Of a stretch of 64,000 nucleotides of DNA, positions 1 to 8,759 are shown one piece after another. The notes under the pieces were generated by a model. It searched no databases. It was not told the origin of the DNA and worked only from the letters and a program-made list of their open reading frames with translations. A program made the translations under genes and the position numbers. Source of the stretch: Helicobacter magdeburgensis (GTDB taxonomy: Bacteria; Campylobacterota; Campylobacteria; Campylobacterales; Helicobacteraceae); assembly GCF_000765825.2 (NCBI RefSeq), contig NZ_JRPE02000006.1, positions 1 to 64,000 of the forward strand, given 5' to 3'. Every line of letters begins with the position of its first letter. Position 1 is the stretch's first letter.

Positions 1-1536
1 TACAGCTTCTGCTAATGCTTTTGCTTCTTCACTTAGGTTTTGAGCAAAGTTAGAACTTGTATGCAGCATTTTTCTAATCTCTTCTCCTAGAGTATTTGTT
101 ACAACTTCTACTCTACCACTTGCATTATTGACTTCTGTGGTGAAGTCTAGTCTTGTATAGCTATCAAATACTCTTGCTATTTCATTGGTATCACTTCCTA
201 TTTTTGTTTGTAAATCATCAAGCATATGATTAAGCACATTTTTTAATTCATTTAATTGAGGATTATGAGGAGTTTCTGTAATTCTTGCTCTAAAGTCTCC
301 AGATTCTATGGTTTTTGCAGTTAAAACTGATTGTTCTACTGCTTTAGAATCTTGCTCTAAGCCTAATTTTGTTTTTTGAATATTATCATTAATAGCATTA
401 CCCATTTCACCTAATTCATCTTGAGCCACAATCTTAAGAGGTTGTGGTGCATCTTTGCGTTCGTGGTTGAGATAAGAGAAGAAAGCGAGAAGTGTTTGGA
501 GAATGAGCCTTATGCGCTTTGCTACTGAAGTGCGTAGATAAAGTATTGCGCCAATGACGATAATGAATATCGTGGCTGCGCTACACATAATAATAACCCA
601 CAAAAGCTTTATGAGTGATTCGGTAATAGATTTATTAGGGATATATGATAACACGTTCCAATAAGTACTATCCCCTTTAAGAGGCGCAACAGAGCGCATA
701 CCTATAACACCTTCTATTCCTGCAGCAGTGCGGTAGGGGAAAATACCACTTTTGCCCTCTTTAGCCGATGCAACGATATTTTTTGCTTCTTGAGTAGGGA
801 CAATATCAATAAGTTTTTTGCCTATAAATTGAGGATTCTGATTGACGAGGATAGTGCCATTTTCATCAATAACAAAACGTTGGTCGTTTGTAAAGATACG
901 CGCTTCATCACTCAATAAAGGAGCGCCAAGAGTTGCAAAATTGACAAAGCAACCCAAAGCACCTATTGCCTTGCCATTTTTATTATGGATAGGAACAGCA
1001 AAGCCTTGTGCAAAATATTCTTTGTTTTGAAAAGTAATTGTTGTGGGAGCTGATATGCTTGGCTTATCGTGTGCAATGGCATTTTGGATAGATGTAAATT
1101 CTTTGATTGAAGTTTCAGCTTTAATTAAATTTGCCTTTTGCCCCCTCTTTCCATCTTGTTCTGCAAGTATAATAATCTCGCCTTTATCACTTAGCTGGGG
1201 AATAAACAAATACGCATATTTGATACTCTCTATATTGTTTGGAATGGCAGTAATAATATCCTTAAAGTCTTCCATATTGAGCATATTGCGTGCCACTTGA
1301 GAATCAATAGCTGTGGCATTAATAAGCAATGTATCTAATATCTCCGAAGAGACACCTTCTAGCAATGTGCCATAACGATAAGAAGCTTGATGTAGGATTC
1401 TATAACTTTCATTTTCAAGAGTGTTTTTTGAAGTAAGAATAATACAAACTGCTAAAACACATATACAAATAACAACGAGTGAAGCAACGACAAATGCGAC
1501 TTTTGTGCCAACACTTAAGCGAGAAAATAACTTCAT
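1..1536 (-). CDS. Methyl-accepting chemotaxis protein (3' end outside window)
   Basis: Chemoreceptor reading right to left; the frame is still open at base 1, so 512 codons are visible and the distal signalling hairpin is missing. It begins MKLFSRLSVGTK with a membrane segment at about residues 10-30, then a periplasmic Cache-like sensor to about 300, a second membrane segment near 305-330 (WVIIMCSAATIFIIVIGA), and a cytoplasmic HAMP-like and helical region. The architecture is that of a dCache chemoreceptor, which passes a ligand signal to CheA/CheW; the ligand cannot be told. Its N-terminal layout resembles the sensor part of the broken gene just upstream, so the two may be related receptors. 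The family is clear from layout; the subfamily is not. Confidence 0.85.
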   Translation of the reverse strand, partial: MKLFSRLSVGTKVAFVVASLVVICICVLAVCIILTSKNTLENESYRILHQASYRYGTLLEGVSSEILDTLLINATAIDSQVARNMLNMEDFKDIITAIPNNIESIKYAYLFIPQLSDKGEIIILAEQDGKRGQKANLIKAETSIKEFTSIQNAIAHDKPSISAPTTITFQNKEYFAQGFAVPIHNKNGKAIGALGCFVNFATLGAPLLSDEARIFTNDQRFVIDENGTILVNQNPQFIGKKLIDIVPTQEAKNIVASAKEGKSGIFPYRTAAGIEGVIGMRSVAPLKGDSTYWNVLSYIPNKSITESLIKLLWVIIMCSAATIFIIVIGAILYLRTSVAKRIRLILQTLLAFFSYLNHERKDAPQPLKIVAQDELGEMGNAINDNIQKTKLGLEQDSKAVEQSVLTAKTIESGDFRARITETPHNPQLNELKNVLNHMLDDLQTKIGSDTNEIARVFDSYTRLDFTTEVNNASGRVEVVTNTLGEEIRKMLHTSSNFAQNLSEEAKALAEAV

Positions 1537-1664
1537 AATAAACCTTTTGTATGTTAGTATAACAAAGTCTTATAGAGTAGCAAAAAGATGTTTGAGAATC
1601 AAGTATAGCGGGAAAAGTGTTTTTATTTATGGTTGAAATGTAACAAAAGCAAATGTATAAACTT

Positions 1665-1689
1665 ACAGGATTAAGAATTTTAATCCTGT
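1665..1689 (-). terminator. Hairpin downstream of the Cache-Dcu chimera
   Basis: A perfect 9-bp inverted repeat (ACAGGATTA / TAATCCTGT) with a 7-base loop lies 12 bases past the stop of the transporter fragment. On the minus strand it is followed only by a weak T-rich run. It is probably a terminator separating the chimera from the downstream chemoreceptor. Confidence 0.5.
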
Positions 1690-2463
1690 GTAAATATATC
1701 CTTAGGCAAAGAGGGGTGCAACAATAAACCATAGCCCTACCGCAAATATTATCGCAAGTGTGCCGGGCACAATAAAGCTATGGTTGAATACATATTTGCC
1801 AATGCGCGTTGAGCCTGTGTCGTCCATTTGCACTGCACCAAGCAAAGTTGGATAAGTAGGCAATACAAAAAGTGCAGAAACTGCTGCAAAACTTGCCACG
1901 AGAATGTAAGAGGATTCAGGTGAGGCTGCGCTAATGCCAAGCGCACTAATGACTACGGGCATAATTGCTTTAGCGGTGGCAGCTTGCGAGTAAAGAAGCA
2001 TACTCGCAAAGAAAAGTGCCACAGCCAAAAGAAAGGGGAAATCACCCACAAGACTACTTGCTAAATCCCCAATTTCTTTTTTGTATCCTGCCACAAAGGT
2101 GTTGCCGAGCCAAGCTACACCAAGCACACATACGCACGCTGTCATACCTGCCTTAAATGTGCTTGCTTCAAGGAGTTTGCTTGTTTGTATTTTGCAAAAA
2201 ATTGTAATGCAAGTGGCAATGGCTAACATAAATGCCATAATTGCACCATCGCGAGGCAAACGCACAGGGTCAATGTAGCTTTTTACTATACCACTTAATT
2301 GCGCCAAGATTCCATCTTTTTGTGCCCAGTCTGCAAGGATAGAATCCGCATTTTGTTCTAAAAGCACAAGTTGAGATTCTGTAAAAGCAAGGGCTTGTTC
2401 ATTTTCTTGTGTTTTTTCTATCGCCCCTAACGCAGTTTTTGCTTCCTCAAATGCTGTATTTAG

Positions 2464-2473
2464 CCCCCCCCCC
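2464..2473 (-). repeat. Poly-G tract (G10) in the Cache-Dcu chimera
   Basis: Ten C on the plus strand, read as G10 within the gene. With G10 the upstream frame stops at 2447, 5 codons past the tract. With G9 it continues into the transporter C-terminal half. It sits in a helical loop of the transporter, after the codons for NSAQ. Confidence 0.85.
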
Positions 2474-3530
2474 TTGTGCGCTATTAGCTTTTAATTGCTC
2501 TTTTGAGTTTAAAAAAGCTGATTTGAGAGATTCTAAGGGCGCAATGATTTGCTCTTTATCTGCTGTTGCTTGTAATTTGCTTATCGCCTCTGCCTTTATG
2601 GAATCAATTTCCTTATCCATATACACAGGGATATTTTTGCTGACATATTCTAGCATAGGTTTGCGCACGACATCAGAGATTGAAGTAGCATAAATCACCA
2701 CACAAAATACACCTGCAAGGAATATACCCACACTAAGTTTTGCACCTTTTTTAAGCTCAATATGTTGTGCGCCTGTTGATGGCTTGACAAGTCCAGCTTT
2801 TAATCGTTCTTGATAGATAATGTCTTTGCTTAAATCAAGTGGGAAAAATGTGCTTACTACAAGGGCTGTAAGCATACACGCTGCAAAAGTTGTAATAAGC
2901 CATACAAGGAGCAATGTGGGGTAATTCCACCCAAATGGTTCTAATGCGCCTGACATATATACGACTGCAGCACTCACGGGGCTTGCAGTAATAGCAATTT
3001 GACTTGCGACTACGGCGATTGAAAGCGGTGCAGAGACAAGCACACTCCAAAACGAGCCAGTATTACGCCATACTTCAAAAGTGGAAACTCCACCGATTGC
3101 TTTTTCGCCGTGGCGATTTATGTATTCATATACACCGCTTGTATGTGCGGCTTGAGCGTCTGTGATTTGTTTGAGTGATGGGTGAGTATTGACTTCGGCA
3201 ATCTTTTTACCAAATAGGCTAATATCATCACTTGCTGCATAGACACCACCAGTTGAAAGGATTGAGATAAAGTCATTTTCATACACGCTATTTTCTTTAT
3301 TTAGCACGATTTGCTGGATAATCGTATCAAGGTTGATTGACATACCAAGCACACCGATGAGCTGATTCCCGCTAAAGAGTGGCACAACAGCATTGACTGC
3401 GTGGAAGCTTTCACCCTCAAGGGTAATTTCAACAGGCACACCAAAGATAGAGCGTTTTTCTTGTATCGCATTTTGCACAGCTGGAAAATCAAGCACCTTA
3501 GATTCAGCATTAACACGATGAACGCCACCT

Positions 3531-3546
3531 ATACGCGTATACGCGT
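3531..3546. repeat. 8-bp tandem duplication (ATACGCGT x2) causing a frameshift
   Basis: ATACGCGT occurs twice in tandem. In the minus-strand gene the duplication changes PTR-IGG into PTRIRV followed by a stop. With one copy the codons read P-T-R-I-G-G-V-H-R and join the two halves of the Cache sensor exactly. Confidence 0.9.
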
Positions 3547-4268
3547 AGGATCATCATCGCGGTAAATCATTAAATATCCACTTTTACCATTTTTAGAAAC
3601 AAAATCTTTTTGCAAACCATTGTGAGCGTAAGGTTCAAATAAAAATACATAGGCATATTTTGCCCAATTTGATGTATCTAGCAGGCTTGATACACTTTCA
3701 TCAATCGTCTTGTTATCAAGCGTGATTCCAGCTTTAAGAAAATTATTGATTACACCTTGTGTATTTTCCAAAAGCGCAAAACTCTCATCAAAAATCGGGG
3801 CAATGTTATTGGCGTGGCGTTTGGCGACATTATAGAGCATAGTTTTAGCTTCCTTATCAAGCGTGGAGCGAGATTGTGAGAGAATGACAATTGCCATAAT
3901 ACCAATGCAGACTAAAACGACAATAGCGACAATAAGATTCATTTTAGTGCCAAATTTGAGTTTTCTTAATGATGTAAGCATAATGACCTCCAACTTATTT
4001 CAAAAAAATAAGAAATAGTTGCGGTATTCTAGTTAATTTTTTTGAAAGAAAAAAGATCGTTGTCTTGAGATTATCCTATTTTTGTTTATTTTATTACTAA
4101 AATAAACAAAGGAGTAAGATAAATGTAAAAATGAGAATCTAGGCTCAAAATGCTGTGTTTTTATCGTAATATGTATGGAGTGAAAGAAGCTAAAACGCCA
4201 TATTAAGGCTACTATGGAGATACGCATAAATAAAAAATGATATTTTCAAACAATAAGCAAACAGGTCG

Positions 4269-4289
4269 CCAAAGCCTTAAAGGCTTTGG
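4269..4289 (-). terminator. Hairpin overlapping the htpG stop codon
   Basis: CCAAAGCCTT and AAGGCTTTGG form a 10-bp stem around a single central base, covering the last codons and stop of htpG. No strong T run follows on the minus strand, so it may be a weak terminator or an mRNA 3' end stabiliser. Confidence 0.45.
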
Positions 4290-6133
4290 AGTAGAAGGGC
4301 GTGGAGTTTAGCATTAAAGGCTTTAGCATTTTCAAGGTTATTGCCTTCAAGCACCACTGCCGCACCAAAGAGTAAAGTAGCACTTTGTGCGATTTTTTCC
4401 GCATTTGCATTTTTAAGCTTTTCAAAAAGTGGGTGAGTGATGTTAAGCTCTAAGATGGGCTTAGATTCAGGGAGTTTCTGCCCCATTTGTGCCATAAGAT
4501 TTGCCATCATTGGATTGCTGTCTTCTTTAATCAGCGTGATTGGAGAATCGCCTAGTTGTGAGAGTTTGACTTCGCTGATTTGCTCTCCTAAGGTGTCCTT
4601 AAAGGCTTTTATCAGCGGCTCATAGGCTTTTTGTGTGGCTTCATCAATGCTTTGCTCCCCTAGCTCTTCTAAGGCTTCTTTGCTATTAATGCTTTTTAGC
4701 GGAGTTTTGTCATATTCGCCAACCATCGGCATAACAATCGCGTCAATCTCATCACTTAAAAGCAAAACATCAAAGCCCTTTTGTGCGTATTTCTCAAGCA
4801 ATGGTGCATTTTTAATCGCTTCTTTATTTTCGCCTAGCATATAGTAAATGCTCTTTTGCTCACTACTCATTGCTTCTTTATAGGCTTTGAGCGAGATAGA
4901 TTCCGCCTTTACACTCTCAAATCGCAAAAGTTCTAGAATCTTATCTTTGTTTTCATAGTCCCCATATAAGCCTTCTTTCAGCACTTTACCAAACTGCTCG
5001 TAAAATTTCTTATACTCTTCTTCGTTTTTTGCGATATTGGCAATCTCGCCTAGAATCTTCTTTGTGGAGGCGGATTTGATATTAGCTAGAATCTTATTTT
5101 GTTGTAAAATCTCACGGCTCACATTTAAAGGCAGGTCTTCGCTATCAATCACCCCACGCACGAAGCGTAAATATGGCGGTAATAGCTCCTTGTCATCATC
5201 AGTGATAAACACCCGCTTGACATAGAGCTTCACACCTGATTGATAATCCACGCGGTATAAGTCAAAGGGGGCTTTACTAGGGATATAAAAGAGTGTGGTG
5301 TATTCTAAATTGCCTTCAACCTTTGTGTGAATCCACTTCAAAGGCTCATTATTATCGTGTGAGAGTGTGGCGTAAAACTCCTTGTAGTCCTTGTCTTTAA
5401 GCTCGGATTTTGGAATCTTCCATAGGGCTTTAGCGGTGTTGATTTGAGATTGTTTCTCTTCTTTGGTCTCTTTTTTGGAATCCCCTTCGCCTTCACTTTT
5501 TGTTTCAGTGTAATGCAGATAGATAGGGAATGCGATATGCTGGGAATATTTGTGGATAATATTTTCAATCTCCCAACGAGACGCAAAATGTGCATCTTCA
5601 TCTCGCAAATACAGCGTGATTTGTGTGCCTTGAGATTCTTTGATACACTCGCCAATCTCATACTCGCCCTTGCCCTCACTCACCCACGCATAGGCTTTTT
5701 CTTCCCCTGCTTTCTTGCTTTGCACCACGACACGATGAGCGACCATAAACGCCGAGTAGAAGCCCACGCCAAACTGCCCGATGAGTGCTGAATCTTTCTT
5801 TTTATCCCCGCTCAGTTGGTTAAGGAAGCTCTTTGTGCCAGACTTTGCGATAATGCCTAAATGCTCTTTCATATCAGATTCACTCATACCGATACCATTA
5901 TCCTCTATGGTGAGCGTTTTTTTCTGCTCATCAAAGGAAATATCAATGCGTGGCTCAAAGCTTAGGGATTTGAGATTGTCCTGTGTGAGCGTGAGATATG
6001 AGAGCTTATCAAGTGCGTCAGATGCGTTGCTTACAAGCTCTCGCAAGAATATCTCTTTATTGGAATACAAGGAATGTATCATTAGGTCTAAAAGCTGTGT
6101 AATTTCTGTTTGAAATTGATGTTTTGTTGCCAT
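4277..6133 (-). CDS. htpG: Chaperone HtpG (Hsp90 family)
   Basis: Cytosolic ATP-dependent chaperone of the Hsp90 family; 618 residues, a normal bacterial length. The N-terminal GHKL ATPase is clear: FLRELVSNASDALDK carries the catalytic Glu and the Mg-binding Asn, IEDNGIGMS the nucleotide-binding Asp, and GQFGVGFYSAFMVA the glycine-rich lid. The middle domain contains GVIDSEDLPLNVSRE, and a C-terminal dimerisation region follows. The start is ATG at 6133 with RBS AAGGAG. The gene is monocistronic, with a candidate extended -10 promoter at 6167-6175 and a perfect dyad just upstream of that. Confidence 0.97.
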   Translation of the reverse strand: MATKHQFQTEITQLLDLMIHSLYSNKEIFLRELVSNASDALDKLSYLTLTQDNLKSLSFEPRIDISFDEQKKTLTIEDNGIGMSESDMKEHLGIIAKSGTKSFLNQLSGDKKKDSALIGQFGVGFYSAFMVAHRVVVQSKKAGEEKAYAWVSEGKGEYEIGECIKESQGTQITLYLRDEDAHFASRWEIENIIHKYSQHIAFPIYLHYTETKSEGEGDSKKETKEEKQSQINTAKALWKIPKSELKDKDYKEFYATLSHDNNEPLKWIHTKVEGNLEYTTLFYIPSKAPFDLYRVDYQSGVKLYVKRVFITDDDKELLPPYLRFVRGVIDSEDLPLNVSREILQQNKILANIKSASTKKILGEIANIAKNEEEYKKFYEQFGKVLKEGLYGDYENKDKILELLRFESVKAESISLKAYKEAMSSEQKSIYYMLGENKEAIKNAPLLEKYAQKGFDVLLLSDEIDAIVMPMVGEYDKTPLKSINSKEALEELGEQSIDEATQKAYEPLIKAFKDTLGEQISEVKLSQLGDSPITLIKEDSNPMMANLMAQMGQKLPESKPILELNITHPLFEKLKNANAEKIAQSATLLFGAAVVLEGNNLENAKAFNAKLHALLLQSL

Positions 6134-6166
6134 TTTTTCTCCTTAAAGATTCAAATTGAAGTGGCA

Positions 6167-6175
6167 ATCATAGCA
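6167..6175 (-). promoter_or_regulatory. Candidate extended -10 promoter of htpG
   Basis: The minus strand reads TGCTATGAT, an extended -10 element, 33 bases upstream of the htpG start codon. The same TGCTAYAAT-type motif lies upstream of several other genes here. No good -35 is seen, which is common in Helicobacter promoters. Confidence 0.5.
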
Positions 6176-6195
6176 GAAAATATTAAATTTTGCGT

Positions 6196-6222
6196 AAAGT
6201 TTATAATGATTATATAAACTTT
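6196..6222. promoter_or_regulatory. Perfect 10-bp dyad upstream of the htpG promoter
   Basis: AAAGTTTATA and TATAAACTTT flank a 7-base spacer. The dyad ends about 20 bp upstream of the candidate -10, so it could be an operator. It matches neither the CIRCE element nor the HspR HAIR consensus. Confidence 0.4.
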
Positions 6223-6440
6223 AATGAGTGAGTTTATATAATTAAAATTAAGTTTTTTGTATAAGATTTGATATAACAAGGCAAGATTCTAAGAAATATG
6301 TATTATACAAGCCGAGTTGTAAGTAATGACAAGCTAGAATCTTGAGATTTTTAGCGTTGGGATTGAAAGGTGGATTCTATAAAATTTTACAGAATCTATG
6401 CCGAGATTCTAGGATAAACATAAAAACATAAAGGAAAAAA

Positions 6441-7700
6441 GTGAAAGTAGCTATTGTGCTGGGTGGTGGAGGCTCTAAGGGGGCATATCAAGTTGGAGCG
6501 TGGAGAGCGTTAAGAGAGCTTGGCATAAAGTATGATATGGTTACAGGCACGAGCATCGGGGCTTTGAATGGGGCATTAATGGTGCTTGGCGATTATGAAA
6601 AGGCTTTGGAGTTATGGCGTGAGATAGATATAGATAAGGTGGTGCTAAATGGGCTAAATCTCCGCACAGACTTGCAATATTATTATGAGAATAGCGAAAA
6701 ACTTCTGCCCTTTATCAAAAGCTACAAGGATAATAAGGGTATGGATATTACCCCGCTTAAAAAGATTATTCAAAAATGCGTTGATGAGCGGTTTTTTAGC
6801 TCTAGCGTGGATTATGCGTTAATGAGTGTGAGATTCCCTAGCTTCGTGCCTGTGAAAAAATATAAAAATGAGCTTTCAATGGAGAATCTCGCTTCGTGGA
6901 TTCTGGCTTCAGCTTCGTGTTTTCCGGCTTTTCCGGTATGTGAGATTGATGGAGAGGGCTACATAGATGGGGGATATTATGATAATCTCCCTATTCGCCT
7001 TGCCTTTGAGCTAGGGGCAGAGCAGGTTATTGCCATAGCGTTAAATCCAGAATCTCACCCCTTTAGTCATCACCCGCTTGTGAAAAATATTTACCCCCTT
7101 AAGCCCCTTGGCGGTATGCTTGATTTTGACAAAATGAGTATTGAAGAGAACTTGGAGCTTGGCTATTTTGACACGCTCAAGGCTTTTGGTAAGTTGCAGG
7201 GCTTTACATACAGCTTTTATCCTAACACTAAAGATATGCCACAATATCTTATGGCGATGAGTAGGGCATTAAGTGTTGTAATGCAAAAAGAATTGCACAA
7301 TACAAAGGAATTGCCTTTTGCTTTGCATAAAGCTTTGGAATTTATTATGCCTTTAGAATCCAAGCGGATTTTAGAGCTTTTATCTCATAATAAAATGATG
7401 AGTGTGAATCTAGGCGAGATTCACAATGAAAAATCTCAAATGATTTTTAATCAATCAAAACTTGCTGTTATGGTGCTTTGCCTTGTGGAATTAATGATGG
7501 GGCAGTATGACTATGAGCGTAAAAGGATATATCATCTTAATGAAGTGCTAGATGGGCTTAAGGCTAAAAATACGCAAAGGCAGGAAAGGACGGAGTTTTT
7601 TCAAGCTTTGAATCTGCCAAATGTTTATCAAAGCGATGAAAAGATTATAGGGGCGTTTTTTCATCTCTTTTGTTTTGAGCTACAAGGTGGCGGAGTGTGA
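6441..7700 (+). CDS. Patatin-like phospholipase (RssA type)
   Basis: Serine lipid acyl hydrolase of the patatin family, 419 residues. The oxyanion loop GGGGSKGAYQVGAW is at 8-21, the nucleophile elbow GTSIG at 36-40 (Ser38), and the catalytic Asp sits in DGGYYDNLP near residue 176, so the Ser-Asp dyad is complete. There is no signal peptide, which suggests action on lipids at the inner membrane face. The start is GTG at 6441 with RBS AAGGA. Its TGA overlaps the GTG of the next gene, a radical SAM enzyme, so the two are co-translated. The C-terminal 150 residues are helical and less typical. The substrate is unknown. Confidence 0.88.
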   Translation: MKVAIVLGGGGSKGAYQVGAWRALRELGIKYDMVTGTSIGALNGALMVLGDYEKALELWREIDIDKVVLNGLNLRTDLQYYYENSEKLLPFIKSYKDNKGMDITPLKKIIQKCVDERFFSSSVDYALMSVRFPSFVPVKKYKNELSMENLASWILASASCFPAFPVCEIDGEGYIDGGYYDNLPIRLAFELGAEQVIAIALNPESHPFSHHPLVKNIYPLKPLGGMLDFDKMSIEENLELGYFDTLKAFGKLQGFTYSFYPNTKDMPQYLMAMSRALSVVMQKELHNTKELPFALHKALEFIMPLESKRILELLSHNKMMSVNLGEIHNEKSQMIFNQSKLAVMVLCLVELMMGQYDYERKRIYHLNEVLDGLKAKNTQRQERTEFFQALNLPNVYQSDEKIIGAFFHLFCFELQGGGV

Positions 7701-8662
7701 AAAGCTTGTGCGAGAAAGGATTTAATCCGCAGTTTCAAGCAAAATTTACGCCACAATGTAAGTTAGAATCTAAGTTAAAATTTGAAAAGATTTATATTGA
7801 AATAAGCGATTATTGTGGGCTAAAGTGTGGATTCTGTCCGAGTGCGAGTATGGAGCAACGGCGTGGGGCTATGGATTTAGAGCTATTTGAAAAGATATGT
7901 TATGAGATTCAGTCTCACACAAAGCGGGTGTGTTTGCATATTTTGGGTGATCCTTTGGGGGTAAAGGATTTTGCTTCTTATGTGGAGATTTTAAAAAAAT
8001 ATCATTTGGCAGTGGAGCTTGTTACCACAGGATTTTTCTTGCAGGAGTGGCATTTTGAGCTACTCACACAAAAGCCTTTTGTGCAGGTGGCGTTTTCTTT
8101 GAGTGCGTTTTTGGCAAATGAGAATCTTTTGAAAAAGCGGCATTTGGAGCAGATTCTAAAATTTTGTGCGTTTAATCTCTCTCAAAATTCGCCCATTTTT
8201 GTGAATCTGCGTCTGCATAGCGATGATATTTTTGCTGATAGTGTGGAATTTAGAGCGTTGTGTGGCTCTGTGGCTAGATTTTTTGGGCTAGATTTTGCGG
8301 TGTTTATAGAAAAGCTTACAAAAGGGCGAGTGAGGCTTGGAGCAAAGGTATTTGTCAATCCTAAGACTTCATTTGAATGGGAGCAAAGTGATGGGGCAAA
8401 ACCTTATCAGCTAAAAGCTCAAAAAAGTAATATAAAAGTGTTTTGCTATGGGGCGATAAAGCAGTTTGGAATTTTAAGTAATGGCAATGTGGTGCCTTGC
8501 TGTATTGATTATGGTGGGAGGGTGAGCTTTGGCAATTTGAAAGAGCAGGGCATAAGGGAGATTTTACAAAGTAAAAAGTTTGTGGATTTTGCCTTGGCGT
8601 TAAAGCGTGGAAAAGCCCCTTGTGAGCTATGTGAAAAATGTGGATATAGGCTTATTTTGTAG
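7697..8662 (+). CDS. Radical SAM/SPASM domain protein
   Basis: Iron-sulfur enzyme of the radical SAM superfamily, 321 residues. The cluster-binding CX3CX2C is at Cys40, Cys44 and Cys47 (CGLKCGFC). A C-terminal SPASM-like auxiliary cluster region has Cys in CYGAIKQF, VVPCCIDYGG and CELCEKC. SPASM enzymes modify peptides or small substrates, but nothing here names the substrate. The GTG start at 7697 overlaps the TGA of the patatin gene. A small substrate peptide was looked for next to the gene but none is evident. Confidence 0.85.
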   Translation: MKSLCEKGFNPQFQAKFTPQCKLESKLKFEKIYIEISDYCGLKCGFCPSASMEQRRGAMDLELFEKICYEIQSHTKRVCLHILGDPLGVKDFASYVEILKKYHLAVELVTTGFFLQEWHFELLTQKPFVQVAFSLSAFLANENLLKKRHLEQILKFCAFNLSQNSPIFVNLRLHSDDIFADSVEFRALCGSVARFFGLDFAVFIEKLTKGRVRLGAKVFVNPKTSFEWEQSDGAKPYQLKAQKSNIKVFCYGAIKQFGILSNGNVVPCCIDYGGRVSFGNLKEQGIREILQSKKFVDFALALKRGKAPCELCEKCGYRLIL

Positions 8663-8759
8663 CTCAAATAGAAAAAATGGAATTATTTTTGCTAACAATC
8701 CCTTAAAAAAGTAAAGCTTCATCTCTAAAAGGACTTAGGGATTTGATTAAAGGGATTTT

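Larger units (their letters stand above)
1702..3981 (-). pseudogene. Broken chimera: chemoreceptor Cache sensor joined to DcuA/B-type C4-dicarboxylate transporter
   Basis: Three fragments in different frames form one degenerate gene. The start is ATG at 3981 with RBS GGAGG. The first piece (to 3529) has an N-terminal membrane segment and the first part of a dCache sensor like those of chemoreceptors. The second (about 3528-2447) completes the sensor, ending around SFWSVLVSAP, and runs directly into the middle of an anaerobic C4-dicarboxylate transporter (IAITASPVSAAVVYMSG, a Dcu signature) followed by a helical loop. The third (about 2446-1702) is the transporter C-terminus (LPTYPTLLGAVQMDD, FNHSFIVPGTLA). 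Frames are broken by an 8-bp tandem duplication at 3531-3546 and by a G10 tract at 2464-2473. Removing one 8-bp copy and one G gives a single 757-codon frame. The HAMP/signalling part of the receptor and the N-terminal transporter helices are absent, which suggests deletion between neighbouring genes. Function as it stands is unlikely. Confidence 0.8.
6134..6440. other. Divergent intergenic region between htpG and the patatin gene
   Basis: AT-rich region of 307 bp with no credible gene. It holds the htpG ribosome binding site and candidate promoter on the left, a 10-bp dyad at 6196-6222, and a 10-bp inverted pair CAAGATTCTA (6282-6291) / TAGAATCTTG (6335-6344) separated by 43 bases. The RBS AAGGA of the plus-strand patatin gene is at its right edge. 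Confidence 0.6.

Noticed and set aside
1415-1732. Minus-strand 105-residue ORF near the chemoreceptor start
   Set aside because: It overlaps the receptor N-terminus in another frame and has no family features.
5444-6113. Plus-strand ORFs of 110-115 residues inside htpG
   Set aside because: Antisense shadows of a strongly conserved gene; no RBS and no recognisable domain.
6196-6222. Dyad before htpG as a CIRCE or HAIR element
   Set aside because: Sequence matches neither TTAGCACTC/GAGTGCTAA nor CTTGAGT/ACTCAAG.
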